Shown: positions 1 through 8,323 of the stretch, in pieces
Layout of the letters: each line of letters begins with the position of its first letter
How positions within the stretch are numbered: the stretch's first letter is position 1
Origin: Sphingobium sp. C100
Lineage (GTDB): Bacteria > Pseudomonadota > Alphaproteobacteria > Sphingomonadales > Sphingomonadaceae
Direction of reading: 5' to 3'
Assembly (NCBI RefSeq): GCF_000508185.1
Contig: NZ_AYOY01000143.1
Location: forward strand, 1 to 64,000
Length of the DNA: 64,000 nucleotides
Notes under the pieces: model-generated
What the model was told of the DNA's origin: nothing
The model's database searches: none
What the model saw: the letters and a program-made list of their open reading frames with translations, nothing else
Made by a program: the position numbers and the translations under genes

Positions 1-21
1 CACGGGCACAAGGATCTTCAT
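1..21 (-). CDS. etfB: Partial 5' end of a probable electron transfer flavoprotein beta subunit
   Basis: Only the first seven codons lie in the window, read leftward as MKILVPV. This is the usual N-terminus of EtfB proteins (MKILVPVKR...). A GGAG sequence six bases upstream of the ATG supports a real start. EtfB with EtfA takes electrons from acyl-CoA dehydrogenases, which fits the three such enzymes in this window. The gene is divergent from the GntR regulator, and a FadR-like palindrome lies between them. Seven residues is little evidence, so the call rests on the motif, the ribosome-binding site and the context. Confidence 0.45.
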
Positions 22-38
22 TGCTCGCTCCGTATAAC

Positions 39-55
39 TAATGGTCCGACCATTA
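39..55. promoter_or_regulatory. FadR/GntR-type operator, TAATGGTCCGACCATTA
   Basis: A 17-bp palindrome, perfect apart from its central base. The core TGGTnnGACCA matches the known FadR-type consensus. It lies between the divergent etfB-like start and the GntR gene, so it probably mediates autoregulation. Related copies occur upstream of four other transcription units in this window. Confidence 0.75.
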
Positions 56-150
56 TGTCATGGGGCTGCTTTGTCAATCCCCTTCGGTCCTGCCATTGCG
101 CCTTTCGCGGGGGCGGTTATAGCTTGGTCGTCCCTTCTGGAGCGCACCCC

Positions 151-885
151 ATGGCATCGTCCCCGTCCACCAAGCCCAATTTCGCCCCCATCAGGACGCG
201 ACGCGCGTTCGAGGTAATTTGCGAGCAGATCCGCGCGCAATTGGCGGCGGGCACGCTCAAGGCCGGGGACAAACTGCCAGCTGAACGCGAACTGGCGGTG
301 GAGTTTCAGGTCAGCCGCAGCGCATTGCGCGAGGCGCTGCGCAGTCTGGAGGTCGCGGGGATCATCCGCAACGTGAAGGGAGCTAAGGGCGGAGCGTTCG
401 TGCAGACGGCCGAGCCTGACCGGATCGTGCAGGCGATGCAGGACTATGTCCATCTAGGCGATATTTCGCTGGGCGAACTGACCGAGGCACGGTTGGCGTT
501 GCAGGATATCATCGTGCGGCTGGCATGTGCGCGCGCGACGGAGATCGACCTGGCCGAACTGGAGTTGATTGCCGAGCGGACGAAGCGAGAGACGAGCGTA
601 GAGGCGCGCTATGCCTGCGCCGTTGAATATTATGCGGTGCTGGCCCGTGCGACCAAGAATCGCATATTTGGCATCTTCGTGGATTCCTTGTCGGCGATCC
701 TGCATGAATTTGTTCGCGGGCCGGATTATGAGACGTTGCAGCAGTCGCTGATCGAATCCCGTTTCAAGCTGGTGCGGCATTTGCGGGCCAGGAATGAGGA
801 GGCCGCCGTCGCGGAAATGCGCAAGCATCTGGAGCGGGTGCATCGCCATGTCCGCAAGAACAGCAAAGCGGCAGCCAAGGGCTGA
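151..885 (+). CDS. GntR family transcriptional regulator, FadR subfamily (FCD domain)
   Basis: A 244-residue DNA-binding regulator. The N-terminal winged helix (about residues 10-80) contains the GntR signature, with LPAERELAVEF followed by the recognition helix VSRSALREALRSLEVAG. The rest is an all-helical FCD-like effector domain. Usual FCD metal-binding histidines appear partly lost (EYYAVL where FH..L is common), so the ligand may bind without metal, as in FadR. The frame stays open upstream, but the ATG at 151 gives the normal family length. The palindrome at 39-55 and its relatives elsewhere fit this family's binding preference, so it is the best candidate regulator of the left half. 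The ligand is unknown; an acyl-CoA is a reasonable guess. Confidence 0.88.
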   Translation: MASSPSTKPNFAPIRTRRAFEVICEQIRAQLAAGTLKAGDKLPAERELAVEFQVSRSALREALRSLEVAGIIRNVKGAKGGAFVQTAEPDRIVQAMQDYVHLGDISLGELTEARLALQDIIVRLACARATEIDLAELELIAERTKRETSVEARYACAVEYYAVLARATKNRIFGIFVDSLSAILHEFVRGPDYETLQQSLIESRFKLVRHLRARNEEAAVAEMRKHLERVHRHVRKNSKAAAKG

Positions 886-926
886 TTGCCTGCCAGACTC
901 GATTGACCGCCCGGCCATCGTCATGC

Positions 927-963
927 AATAGGTAGGACCATTGAATATTTGGTCGACAGGTAG
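927..963. promoter_or_regulatory. Degenerate GntR operator pair upstream of the CoA-transferase
   Basis: The copy at 927-943 keeps the core GGTnnGACC plus the right arm GGACCATT. A left half-site TTTGGTC follows at 948-954, in register for a second copy centred 20 bp away. The same 20-bp centre spacing occurs at 5737-5773. The pair ends ten bases before the CoA-transferase ATG. This is weaker than the other copies. Confidence 0.45.
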
Positions 964-972
964 GTTGAGGAT

Positions 973-2160
973 ATGGCGGAAAATTCCACGGCAGCGATGA
1001 CGGGCGCGCTGGACGGCGTGCGGGTGCTGGATTTCACCAGCGTCATGGCGGGACCGTTCGCCACCCGGATGCTGGCCGATCTGGGCGCGCAGGTCATCAA
1101 GGTGGAGTCGCTGGAGGGCGATCAGGTGCGTGCGCGGCCGCCAAAGCGGGACGGTTTCAGCGCCTATTTCGGCAATCTGAACGCGGGCAAGCAGTCCATC
1201 GCCTGCAATCTCAAATCGCCGGAGATCGTTGCGATCATCAAGCAACTTGTGGCCACTTGCGACGTGCTGGTGGAAAATTTCCGGCCCGGCGTGATGCAGC
1301 GCTTCGGGCTGGATTTCGCGGCCCTGGCGGCGATCAATCCGCGGCTCATCTACTGTTCCATCTCCGGCTATGGCCAGACCGGGCCGAAGGCGCTGCACCC
1401 GGCCTATGCGCCGGTGATTCATGCCGCCAGCGGGTTCGACATGGTCAATCTACGCTATCAGGACGGGGCGGATCGGCCCGCGACCAGCGGCATCTTCATT
1501 GCCGACGTGCTGGGCGGCACCCATGCGTTCGGCGCGATCCAGGCCGCGCTCTACCAGCGGGAGCGGACCGGGCAGGGGCAGCATATCGACCTGTCTATGC
1601 TGGAAGCGATGGTCGGGATGCTGGTGTTCGAAACGCAGGAAGCACAGTTTCCCGGCGACGCGCGGCGGCCGCTCTATACGCCGCTCAAGACCAGCGACGG
1701 CTTCATCATGGTGGCGCCGACCTCGCCGCGCAATTTCGAGCAGCTGGCCGAGGCGGTTGGCCATCCCGAATGGCGCGACGATCCGCGGTTTCGGACCAAT
1801 GCGGATCGCAATGCCAATTGGGCGACCTTGCTGGCGCTGACCGAGGAGTGGACGATGGAGCGCGACGCGGAGGAGGCCGAGGCGATCCTGTCGCGCCATG
1901 GCGTGCCATGCGCCCGCTATCGTGACATTGACGAGGTGCTGGACGACCCGCAACTGGCGGCGCGCGGCGCCTTTGCGCAGGTGAGCGATGGGGCCGGGAC
2001 ATTCAAGGTGCCCAACCCGCCCTTTCACATGAGCGGATCGCGGGTCGAGGCACGCGATTATGTCGCGCGCCTGGGGCAGGACGCGGGAGACGTGCTGGCG
2101 GGGATCGGCGTCAACGCGGATGCCGTCGCGGCGTTGCGGGCCAGCGGCGATCTGGGGTGA
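973..2160 (+). CDS. CaiB/BaiF family (class III) CoA-transferase
   Basis: A 395-residue family III CoA-transferase, the usual length. These enzymes move CoA between carboxylic acids through enzyme-bound anhydride and thioester intermediates; some relatives are acyl-CoA racemases. The N-terminal LDGVRVLDFTSVMAGP and DLGAQVIKVE segments, the ENFRPGVMQRFGLD block and the GQGQHIDLSMLEAM block are typical. The Asp in FIADVLGG (about residue 178) aligns with the family nucleophile. It could activate a carboxylic acid made in the pathway without ATP. It stands alone on the plus strand after the GntR gene, preceded by a likely GntR site. The substrate is unknown. Confidence 0.88.
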   Translation: MAENSTAAMTGALDGVRVLDFTSVMAGPFATRMLADLGAQVIKVESLEGDQVRARPPKRDGFSAYFGNLNAGKQSIACNLKSPEIVAIIKQLVATCDVLVENFRPGVMQRFGLDFAALAAINPRLIYCSISGYGQTGPKALHPAYAPVIHAASGFDMVNLRYQDGADRPATSGIFIADVLGGTHAFGAIQAALYQRERTGQGQHIDLSMLEAMVGMLVFETQEAQFPGDARRPLYTPLKTSDGFIMVAPTSPRNFEQLAEAVGHPEWRDDPRFRTNADRNANWATLLALTEEWTMERDAEEAEAILSRHGVPCARYRDIDEVLDDPQLAARGAFAQVSDGAGTFKVPNPPFHMSGSRVEARDYVARLGQDAGDVLAGIGVNADAVAALRASGDLG

Positions 2161-2557
2161 ACGCCCGTTTGTGAAAATTGCGAAGTTCACACCGTTACTG
2201 GCAACGCATTTGCGTGGACGCGGATCCGTGGCGTGGATTTCGCTATAGGCGATTTTTTGCAAAGTCAGCCGCGCCCATGTGCGGACGGGCAGGGTGAAGG
2301 CGGACGGTTGGAAAGAGCCAAGGGGCGTATGGCATGAATTTGGGGGTGTAGGACAGGGGGTGAGTGAGTCCGGCTACCAGCGCTGCCAATCCGCTTTTGC
2401 GCGTAGGCCTGCCTCGATCTGATGAAAGCTTTCGTTCGCCCATGGACAAGTGATGGGCTGCTTGTCTTTCAAATCTGGCTTTCTTTTAGCGGTCATTCTG
2501 CTCAGCGAGAATGTCCATTGCCAAAATTTTATTTTATCCGGGAGAAGGAAAATGCGG
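2161..2557. other. Intergenic stretch with no supported gene
   Basis: About 400 bases between the CoA-transferase and the convergent TetR gene. Short open frames exist but have no good ribosome-binding site or recognisable product. The part near 2500-2560 is AT-rich compared with its surroundings. I see no clear terminator, operator or RNA gene. Confidence 0.5.
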
Positions 2558-3202
2558 TCAGGCAGGAGCGAAAATGGGCACCAGCATATGTTCGATAGCT
2601 TTATCCGCCCATTCGGTTTCGTTCACCTCAACCCCTGAGAGTCGAGCGATCAGTTCCGGGTTGCCGAATGTTATCAGCGCGGCACCGATAAGTGTGAAAT
2701 AGGCCATGACGGGCGGCGCACCCGCAAGTCGGCGTTGCGCCTGCAACCCGTTGAACAGAGGTTCAAGGAGTCGCCAAACTGGTTGGCCGAAATTGGCGAC
2801 CACCCATTCGTGGCGGGCTGACAGAACAGAAAATTCCTGAAGCATCAGGCGCGTAAGGCGCGGATTGGACGCGAAGGTCCGCAGGAAACCGGGCAAAACC
2901 CCATGTGCGGTAGCGACGGGGTCAGCCAGCGCATCAGGCGTCAGATGCGCCATGAGATATGTCTCGCCCTGGCGTGCGAATGTTTCGATAACCTGTTGCC
3001 AAAGCGCCATTTTGGAGGGGAAGTAATAGGCAAGGTGGCCTTGCTCGATCCCCGCTGCCGCCGCTATCGCGCGCGTACTGGCCCCTTCAAAGCCCTGATC
3101 GGAAAAAACACGCAGCGCCGCGTCCAGTAGGAGTCGTCGATTTTCCCGACCATCATATCGGGCGGGACTGACGTCCTTTGGCTGCGTCTTCCCTTTGCTC
3201 AT
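2558..3202 (-). CDS. TetR/AcrR family transcriptional regulator
   Basis: A 214-residue repressor-type protein. Residues about 15-60 form the TetR HTH: RLLLDAALRVF, then GASTRAIAAAAGIEQGHLAYYFPSK. The C-terminal helical part resembles those of TetR proteins that bind hydrophobic ligands. The frame is open 26 codons further upstream, but the ATG at 3202 (MSKGKTQ) gives normal spacing before the HTH and leaves two tandem inverted repeats free in the intergenic space. It is divergent from the Rieske oxygenase at 3322, so it probably represses that gene and itself. The ligand is unknown. Confidence 0.87.
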   Translation of the reverse strand: MSKGKTQPKDVSPARYDGRENRRLLLDAALRVFSDQGFEGASTRAIAAAAGIEQGHLAYYFPSKMALWQQVIETFARQGETYLMAHLTPDALADPVATAHGVLPGFLRTFASNPRLTRLMLQEFSVLSARHEWVVANFGQPVWRLLEPLFNGLQAQRRLAGAPPVMAYFTLIGAALITFGNPELIARLSGVEVNETEWADKAIEHMLVPIFAPA

Positions 3203-3245
3203 GCGTCCCGTCTGCCGGTCCCGCAAGTCCAGTGCAAGGGTCAAG

Positions 3246-3281
3246 TTTGTCGATTGACAAATATCTTGGTCATGTGACAAA
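3246..3281. promoter_or_regulatory. Tandem TetR-type operator, TTTGTC-N4-GACAAA
   Basis: A perfect inverted repeat TTTGTC-GATT-GACAAA occupies 3246-3261. A second copy with one mismatch, TTGGTC-ATGT-GACAAA, occupies 3266-3281, exactly 20 bp further on. Both lie between the divergent TetR and Rieske genes. A 16-bp dyad and two-turn spacing suit cooperative binding by TetR dimers. A lone GACAAA at 3292-3297 may be a further half-site. Confidence 0.65.
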
Positions 3282-3321
3282 CAATGGGACCGACAAAATC
3301 TGACATTTTTGGGAGAAGGCG

Positions 3322-4362
3322 ATGTACCCGCTTGCCGTTGATCAACCCTATCCGCGCAACCAATGGTGGGTCGCCGCCTACGCGTCGGAACTGGGGCGGG
3401 CGTTGCTGGCTCGGGACATTCTGGGGGAGCCGGTGCTGTTCTATCGCACCGAAAACGGTGATCCGGTTGCCTTGGCGGGGATCTGTCCCCATCGCTCTTT
3501 CCCTTTGGAGCGCGGGCGGCTGATTGGGGATGCCGTGCAATGTGGGTATCACGGCTTTACTTTTGGTGCTGACGGGCACTGCCAGTTCGTGCCCAGCCAG
3601 AAGAATGCGCCGCAAAAATCAGCCCTGCGCCGCTACCCGCTTGTGGAACGAGGCAATTTGGTGTGGATATGGACCGGACAAGAAAATCTTTCCGATCCCA
3701 GTCTGATTCCCGATATGGAAGCCATCGGGCCTGGCAATCCCGACTGGGTCGTCGAACAGCATCCGCTTGCCACCGTCAATGCCCGTTACACGCTTTTGAT
3801 CGAAAATCTGCTCGATCTCAGCCATGTGACCTTCATTCATGCCAACACCATTCCGGGCGGTGGCAAGGTAGTAGAAATTCCGGTCACGCTGGCCGAGACC
3901 GAGCGCAGCCTTATAGTTGAGCGCCACGGTCGGGATCTCCCGCTCAATCCGTTGATCCAGATGCAATTCCCCGATCAGCAAGGGCCGGTCCATCAGCAGT
4001 TCGACGCTGAATATATCGGCCCCTGCGTGATCCGCACCGGTGGTGCTATCAGCGACGCAGCCAGTGGCGTAGTGCTGGGCACCCAGAATTTTCTGCACAT
4101 GATCACGCCTGCATCGCCGACCCGGCTGCACTATTTCGTGAATACCGCACGCAATTTCGGACTCGATAATCCAGCCCTGACTGCGATCAACCTGGGAATG
4201 GGCATGCGCATCCAGCCTGAAGACATCGACGCAATCGAAACCATCGAAGCCGTGCTGCAATCGGGCGCGATGTTGCCGACGGAGATCAGCGCACGGATCG
4301 ACAACGGAGCGCTGAAAGTTCGCCGCCGGTTGGAAACCCAGATTTTGGCCGAGATGACCTGA
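3322..4362 (+). CDS. Rieske [2Fe-2S] oxygenase, vanillate O-demethylase VanA-like
   Basis: A 346-residue oxygenase component. The Rieske cluster ligands are C55-x-H57 and C74-x2-H77 (CPHR...CGYH). The mononuclear iron site is in the D165-x2-H168-x4-H173 segment (LDLSHVTFIH). Length and the N-terminal NQWWVAAY match the VanA/toluenesulfonate methyl-monooxygenase group, which performs O-demethylation or hydroxylation of small ring compounds using an external reductase. GGGAGAAGG precedes the ATG. No reductase gene adjoins it; the only one in the window is at 12909-13841. Control is probably by the TetR gene upstream. The substrate cannot be read from sequence. Confidence 0.88.
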   Translation: MYPLAVDQPYPRNQWWVAAYASELGRALLARDILGEPVLFYRTENGDPVALAGICPHRSFPLERGRLIGDAVQCGYHGFTFGADGHCQFVPSQKNAPQKSALRRYPLVERGNLVWIWTGQENLSDPSLIPDMEAIGPGNPDWVVEQHPLATVNARYTLLIENLLDLSHVTFIHANTIPGGGKVVEIPVTLAETERSLIVERHGRDLPLNPLIQMQFPDQQGPVHQQFDAEYIGPCVIRTGGAISDAASGVVLGTQNFLHMITPASPTRLHYFVNTARNFGLDNPALTAINLGMGMRIQPEDIDAIETIEAVLQSGAMLPTEISARIDNGALKVRRRLETQILAEMT

Positions 4363-4425
4363 GGTTGATTGGATTGCCTGGGGTCACAGAATCATGTGAT
4401 CGTTAACGCTGATTAGTTGAGATCA

Positions 4426-4442
4426 TCCCTGATGTTCAGGGA
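4426..4442. terminator. Perfect hairpin between convergent genes
   Basis: TCCCTGA-TGT-TCAGGGA is a perfect 7-bp stem with a 3-base loop, between the ends of the Rieske gene and the convergent acyl-CoA dehydrogenase gene. Neither strand has a T-run directly after it, so it may act as a weak bidirectional terminator or a 3'-end stabiliser rather than a classical terminator. Confidence 0.4.
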
Positions 4443-4544
4443 CGTCCGCTTCCACATGCGCCTTAAATGCGATCGAGTGGCGATAAGTTGGCGCAACCCG
4501 GTCACTCGGGCGGGATGCGCTCTCACGCCTCCCGCCCTCATGCA

Positions 4545-5684
4545 TTATCGCAGCAATTCCCGCGCGATGGTGTTCTTCTGGATTTCCGACGACCCTTCGT
4601 AGATCCGCGTGATGCGGATGTCGCGATAGAGCCGCTCGACTGCGAAGCCGCGGCAATAGCCCGATCCGCCGAAGATCTGGACCGCCGTATCGACCGTGCG
4701 GCTCCCCGCTTCGGTGGCGAACAGCTTGGCCATGGAAGCGAGTTCGCGCTTCTTTTCGCCCTGATCGTAGCGCCAGCAGGCGTCGAGCAGGATCAGGCGG
4801 GCGGCGCGCATGTCGGTCGCCATGGTGGCGATATAGTGGCGGATCGCCTGGAAGTCGGAGATGACGCCGCCGAAAGCGGGGCGGACCTTCGATTCCTCGA
4901 TCGCCAGTTCCAGCGCATATTCGCCCATGCCAACGGCAGTGGCGCCGACATTCATGCGGCCCTCGTTCAATCCTTCGAGCGCATAGTGGAAGCCGCGACC
5001 TTCTTCACCCAGCAGCGCGTCGGGCGGCAGCTGACATTCGTCGAACGTCAGTTCATAGACGCCGGGCGTCGCCGTGCCCATCAGTTCGATCGTGCCGGTG
5101 ACGCTGAACCCCGGCGTGTCGGCGGCCATGAGGAAGGCGGAAATGCCGCCGCGCGGCCCCGCTGCCTTGTCCGTATAGGCGTAGACGATCACATATTTGG
5201 CGTTCTTGCCGTTGGAAATATAGGTTTTGCTGCCGTTGATGACCCAGCCGTCGGCATTGCGGGTCGCGGTGGTGCGCATCGAACCCGGATCGGACCCGCT
5301 GTTCGGCTCCGTCAAGGCAAAGGCGATGGGGATTTCCCCGGTACACATGCCGGGCAGCAGCGCTTCGCGCTGGGCTTCGGACGCGTGGTACATGATATTC
5401 TTGGCGCCCGGCCCCATCAGCGGGCGCAATTCGGTCCAGAATTGGGGGGGGAGGCGGGCAAGTTCGATCTGCACCGCTGCCTGCGCAAGCGCGCCAAGGC
5501 CCAGGCCGCCATATTGTTCGGGCAGCGCCATCCCGAAATAGCCATTGTCCACCAATGTCTTGCGCACGATGGGCGGGACTTTGCCGGTCGCCTGAAATTC
5601 CGTTTCATGGGGTAACAGGTCGCGCACGATGGCGCGGGTGACATCGCAAAATTCCTTGATGTCGTCGGGCAGTTCAAAATCCAC
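4545..5684 (-). CDS. Acyl-CoA dehydrogenase
   Basis: A 379-residue FAD enzyme that introduces an alpha-beta double bond into acyl-CoA and passes electrons to ETF. The middle beta domain has ALTEPNSGSDPGSMRTTA. The C-terminal YEGSSEIQKNTIAREL keeps the catalytic Glu position of the short/medium-chain type. The start is GTG at 5684: AGAAGGAGG lies six bases upstream, whereas an ATG 18 bases further upstream would overlap that ribosome-binding site. It is divergent from the LysR gene, with two tandem GntR-type palindromes between them. The substrate is unknown. Confidence 0.9.
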   Translation of the reverse strand: MDFELPDDIKEFCDVTRAIVRDLLPHETEFQATGKVPPIVRKTLVDNGYFGMALPEQYGGLGLGALAQAAVQIELARLPPQFWTELRPLMGPGAKNIMYHASEAQREALLPGMCTGEIPIAFALTEPNSGSDPGSMRTTATRNADGWVINGSKTYISNGKNAKYVIVYAYTDKAAGPRGGISAFLMAADTPGFSVTGTIELMGTATPGVYELTFDECQLPPDALLGEEGRGFHYALEGLNEGRMNVGATAVGMGEYALELAIEESKVRPAFGGVISDFQAIRHYIATMATDMRAARLILLDACWRYDQGEKKRELASMAKLFATEAGSRTVDTAVQIFGGSGYCRGFAVERLYRDIRITRIYEGSSEIQKNTIARELLR

Positions 5685-5690
5685 GTTGTG

Positions 5691-5697
5691 CCTCCTT
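5691..5697 (-). promoter_or_regulatory. Ribosome-binding site deciding the GTG start at 5684
   Basis: AAGGAGG on the minus strand, six bases before the GTG. It lies inside the apparent upstream ATG extension, which shows that the extension is not translated. Confidence 0.7.
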
Positions 5698-5736
5698 CTC
5701 ATCCGAATCCCTGGCGACGCGGAGCGCGCCTCTTGG

Positions 5737-5773
5737 CAATGGTCCTACCATTAGCATAATGGTCAGTCCATTA
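5737..5773. promoter_or_regulatory. Two tandem GntR/FadR-type operators
   Basis: CAATGGTCCTACCATTA (5737-5753) and TAATGGTCAGTCCATTA (5757-5773) are both near-copies of the 39-55 palindrome, with centres 20 bp apart. They lie between the acyl-CoA dehydrogenase and LysR genes. Control of an acyl-CoA dehydrogenase by a FadR-like protein has clear precedent. Confidence 0.72.
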
Positions 5774-5873
5774 AATTTTCAGGCATATTGGCGCGGCGGA
5801 CATGATCCTCTAGAAGCAGGATGCGCGGGACGCACCCACAGGTCGCAGGCGCAGGGTAACAAGAGTAAGCGGC

Positions 5874-7118
5874 ATGGCGACCGATCCGTTCGACCTCAAT
5901 CTGCGGCACCTGCGCGCGCTGCTGGCGATCCGCGAACATGGCAGCATTACCGCCGCCGCCGACATAGTCAGCCTGTCGCAGCCCGCGCTGACGCAGGGGC
6001 TGGCGAAGCTGGAGCGGCAGTTCGGCTATACATTTTTCGAACGGCGGTCGGGCGGGATGGTGCCAACGCCGATGGGCGAGATCGTTATAGAGCGCGCGCG
6101 CGCGGCGCTGGACCATTTGTCGCAGGCGGCCAAGGGGCTGTCGGGCGTGTTTCAATATCCCGAACGGCTGATGACGATGACGCAGCTGCGCGCGTTCCTG
6201 GCGCTGGCGGAAGCGGGCAGTTTTGCCGCGGCTGCGCATGGCGGCACGCTGTCGCAGACGGCGGTGCATCGCGCGGTCGGCGACCTGGAGCAGATGATCG
6301 GCGGCAAGCTGGTCGAGCGGCGCGGGCGGGCGGTGTGGCTCAATCCGGCGGGCAAGCGGCTGGCGCGCGGCACACGACTGGCGGTGGCGGAAATCGTCGC
6401 GGCGCTGGCCGACATCGGGCGGGACAGCGGCAGCGGGAGCGAGTTGATCGCGTTCGGCGCGCTGCCGCTGGCGCGTCCCTATCTGGTGCCGGCCGCCATG
6501 GCGCGGATGACGCGCGATCAGCCGCGCGCGGCGTTCAAGGTGCTGGAGGGCAGTTGGCGCGAACTGGTCGAGCCGCTGCGCGACGGGGTGATCGACATGA
6601 TCGTCGGCGCGCTGCGCCCCTATGAGATTGCCGACCTCTACCAGTTGCCGCTGTCGGAGGATCGGCTGGTGATCGCGGCGGGCAGCCAGCATCCGCTGGC
6701 GGGGCTGGACAAGCCGACCATGGAACAGCTGGCATCCTATCCCTGGATCGTGGCGCCGGCCAATTCGCCGCTGCGCGAACAATGGGAGAAGTTGTTCGGG
6801 GAAGGGCCGCCATCCGTTACGCCTCCCGCAACGCCGATCGAGTGCGGGTCGGTGATGATTATCGGGCGGCTGCTGACCGATGGCGATTTCCTGACATTAT
6901 TGTCGCCCGACCAGGTGGCGTTGCAGATCCGCAGCGGGTTGTTGGCGCAGGTCGGGCCACCGCTGGAGGGCACGAAGCGCGTGGTCGGGATCACGACGCG
7001 GCGCAGCTGGCGGCCGACCGCGACGCAGCGGCGCTTTCTCGACATGCTGGCCCAGGCGGCGGCGGGCGAGCGACCGGAGGCCGGGCAGCAGGACTTGCGC
7101 GAGTCGGGCTGGGTGTAA
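5874..7118 (+). CDS. LysR-type regulator with two N-terminal HTH domains
   Basis: A 414-residue protein, about 100 residues longer than normal LysR regulators. Residues 8-66 form one LysR HTH (LRHLRALLAIREHGSITAAA...LSQPALTQGLAKLE). Residues 101-160 form a second (TQLRAFLALAEAGSFAAAA...LSQTAVHRAVGDLE). A single LysR substrate-binding domain follows from about residue 165. The two HTHs are similar but clearly diverged, so this looks like a domain duplication. Such a subunit could contact two half-sites. It is divergent from the acyl-CoA dehydrogenase and convergent with the epoxide hydrolase. The target is unknown. Confidence 0.87.
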   Translation: MATDPFDLNLRHLRALLAIREHGSITAAADIVSLSQPALTQGLAKLERQFGYTFFERRSGGMVPTPMGEIVIERARAALDHLSQAAKGLSGVFQYPERLMTMTQLRAFLALAEAGSFAAAAHGGTLSQTAVHRAVGDLEQMIGGKLVERRGRAVWLNPAGKRLARGTRLAVAEIVAALADIGRDSGSGSELIAFGALPLARPYLVPAAMARMTRDQPRAAFKVLEGSWRELVEPLRDGVIDMIVGALRPYEIADLYQLPLSEDRLVIAAGSQHPLAGLDKPTMEQLASYPWIVAPANSPLREQWEKLFGEGPPSVTPPATPIECGSVMIIGRLLTDGDFLTLLSPDQVALQIRSGLLAQVGPPLEGTKRVVGITTRRSWRPTATQRRFLDMLAQAAAGERPEAGQQDLRESGWV

Positions 7119-7147
7119 GCCCTCGTCATGTGCTTCCGCACGATGCT

Positions 7148-8287
7148 CTAGCGGATCGGTCGAAATGCGCGGCGCAGTTCGTCCACGAACAGGGCGGGTT
7201 GTTCGAAGGCGGCAAAATGGCCGCCCCGGTCGACATCGTTCCAATAATAGAGATTGTGCATGCAGCGCTCCGCCCAACTGCGCGGGGCGGCATAAATGTC
7301 CCTGGGAAAGATGCTGCAGGCGGTGGGAAGGTGCAACTGCGTGGCGCCGAACCCGCCGTGGAAGCTCTCCCAATAGAGCCTGGCCGACGAGGTGGCCGCA
7401 TTGTTCAGCCAGTAGAGCATGATGTTGTCGAGCATCTGGTCATAGGTCAGCACGCGGAGCGGCTGGCCGTCGCAATCCATCCAGCTCCAGAATTTCTCGT
7501 AGATCCAGATTGCCTGACCCACGGGGGAATCGGCCAGTCCATAGCCCAGCGTCTGCGGGCGGGAGGCCTGTTGATCGGAATAGCCACCGTCCCAGCGCGC
7601 ATAATCGGCAAGCGCGTCGAGCATCGCCTGCTCGGCGGGACTGGCATCGTCATAGGGTCCATCGGGCAGCACGAGCGGCAGATTGAGATGGATAGCGGCG
7701 AGGCCTTCTGGCTGCTGCACGCCCATCGCCGTCGTCACCGCCGCACCCCAGTCGCCGCCCTGTGCGACATAGCGATCATATCCCAGCCGGGTCATGAGCT
7801 GATGCCAGGCGCGGGCGATGCGCTGGACGGTCCACCCCGGCTGCGTGGGCTTGGCGGAAAAACCGTATCCGGGCAGGCAGGGGATCACCAGATGGAAGGC
7901 GTCCGCCGCCGTGCCGCCATGGGCGACCGGATCGTGCAAGGGATCGATGGTCGCCAGAAATTCGATGATCGAGCCTGGCCAGCCATGCGTCAGGATCATC
8001 GGCATGGCGTGGGCATGGGGCGAACGGATGTGCAGGAAATGGATGTCCAGCCCATCGATGTTCGTCAGGAATTGCGGATAGGCGTTGAGCGCCGCTTCAC
8101 AGCGGCGCCAGTCATAATGGTTGCGCCAATGATCGACGAGCCGCTGGGCTTCCTCCAGCGGAACCCCTTGCGACCAGTCGCCGACGGTTTGCGCATCCGG
8201 CCAGCGAACCAGGTCGAGCCGGGCGCGCAAATCGTCCAGTTGCCCTTCATGGATGTCGATCGTGAACGGTCTGATGCTTTCGTCCAT
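7148..8287 (-). CDS. Epoxide hydrolase, EHN plus alpha/beta-hydrolase domains
   Basis: A 379-residue protein of the microsomal/juvenile-hormone epoxide hydrolase type. The N-terminal EHN segment (residues 1-85, PFTIDIHEGQLDDLRARL...) wraps the hydrolase core. HGWPGS (101-106) supplies the oxyanion motif, D179 in GGDWG is the likely nucleophile, and H357 in RGGHF is the likely catalytic base. It would open an epoxide to a diol. GGAGAG precedes the ATG. It is the last gene of the minus-strand run that begins with the Rieske oxygenase at 15302, so it may act on an epoxide formed earlier in that pathway. Confidence 0.87.
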   Translation of the reverse strand: MDESIRPFTIDIHEGQLDDLRARLDLVRWPDAQTVGDWSQGVPLEEAQRLVDHWRNHYDWRRCEAALNAYPQFLTNIDGLDIHFLHIRSPHAHAMPMILTHGWPGSIIEFLATIDPLHDPVAHGGTAADAFHLVIPCLPGYGFSAKPTQPGWTVQRIARAWHQLMTRLGYDRYVAQGGDWGAAVTTAMGVQQPEGLAAIHLNLPLVLPDGPYDDASPAEQAMLDALADYARWDGGYSDQQASRPQTLGYGLADSPVGQAIWIYEKFWSWMDCDGQPLRVLTYDQMLDNIMLYWLNNAATSSARLYWESFHGGFGATQLHLPTACSIFPRDIYAAPRSWAERCMHNLYYWNDVDRGGHFAAFEQPALFVDELRRAFRPIR

Positions 8288-8323
8288 GGGCGCTCTCCAG
8301 TTCAGGCTTCGCTTCTTTTCCGG

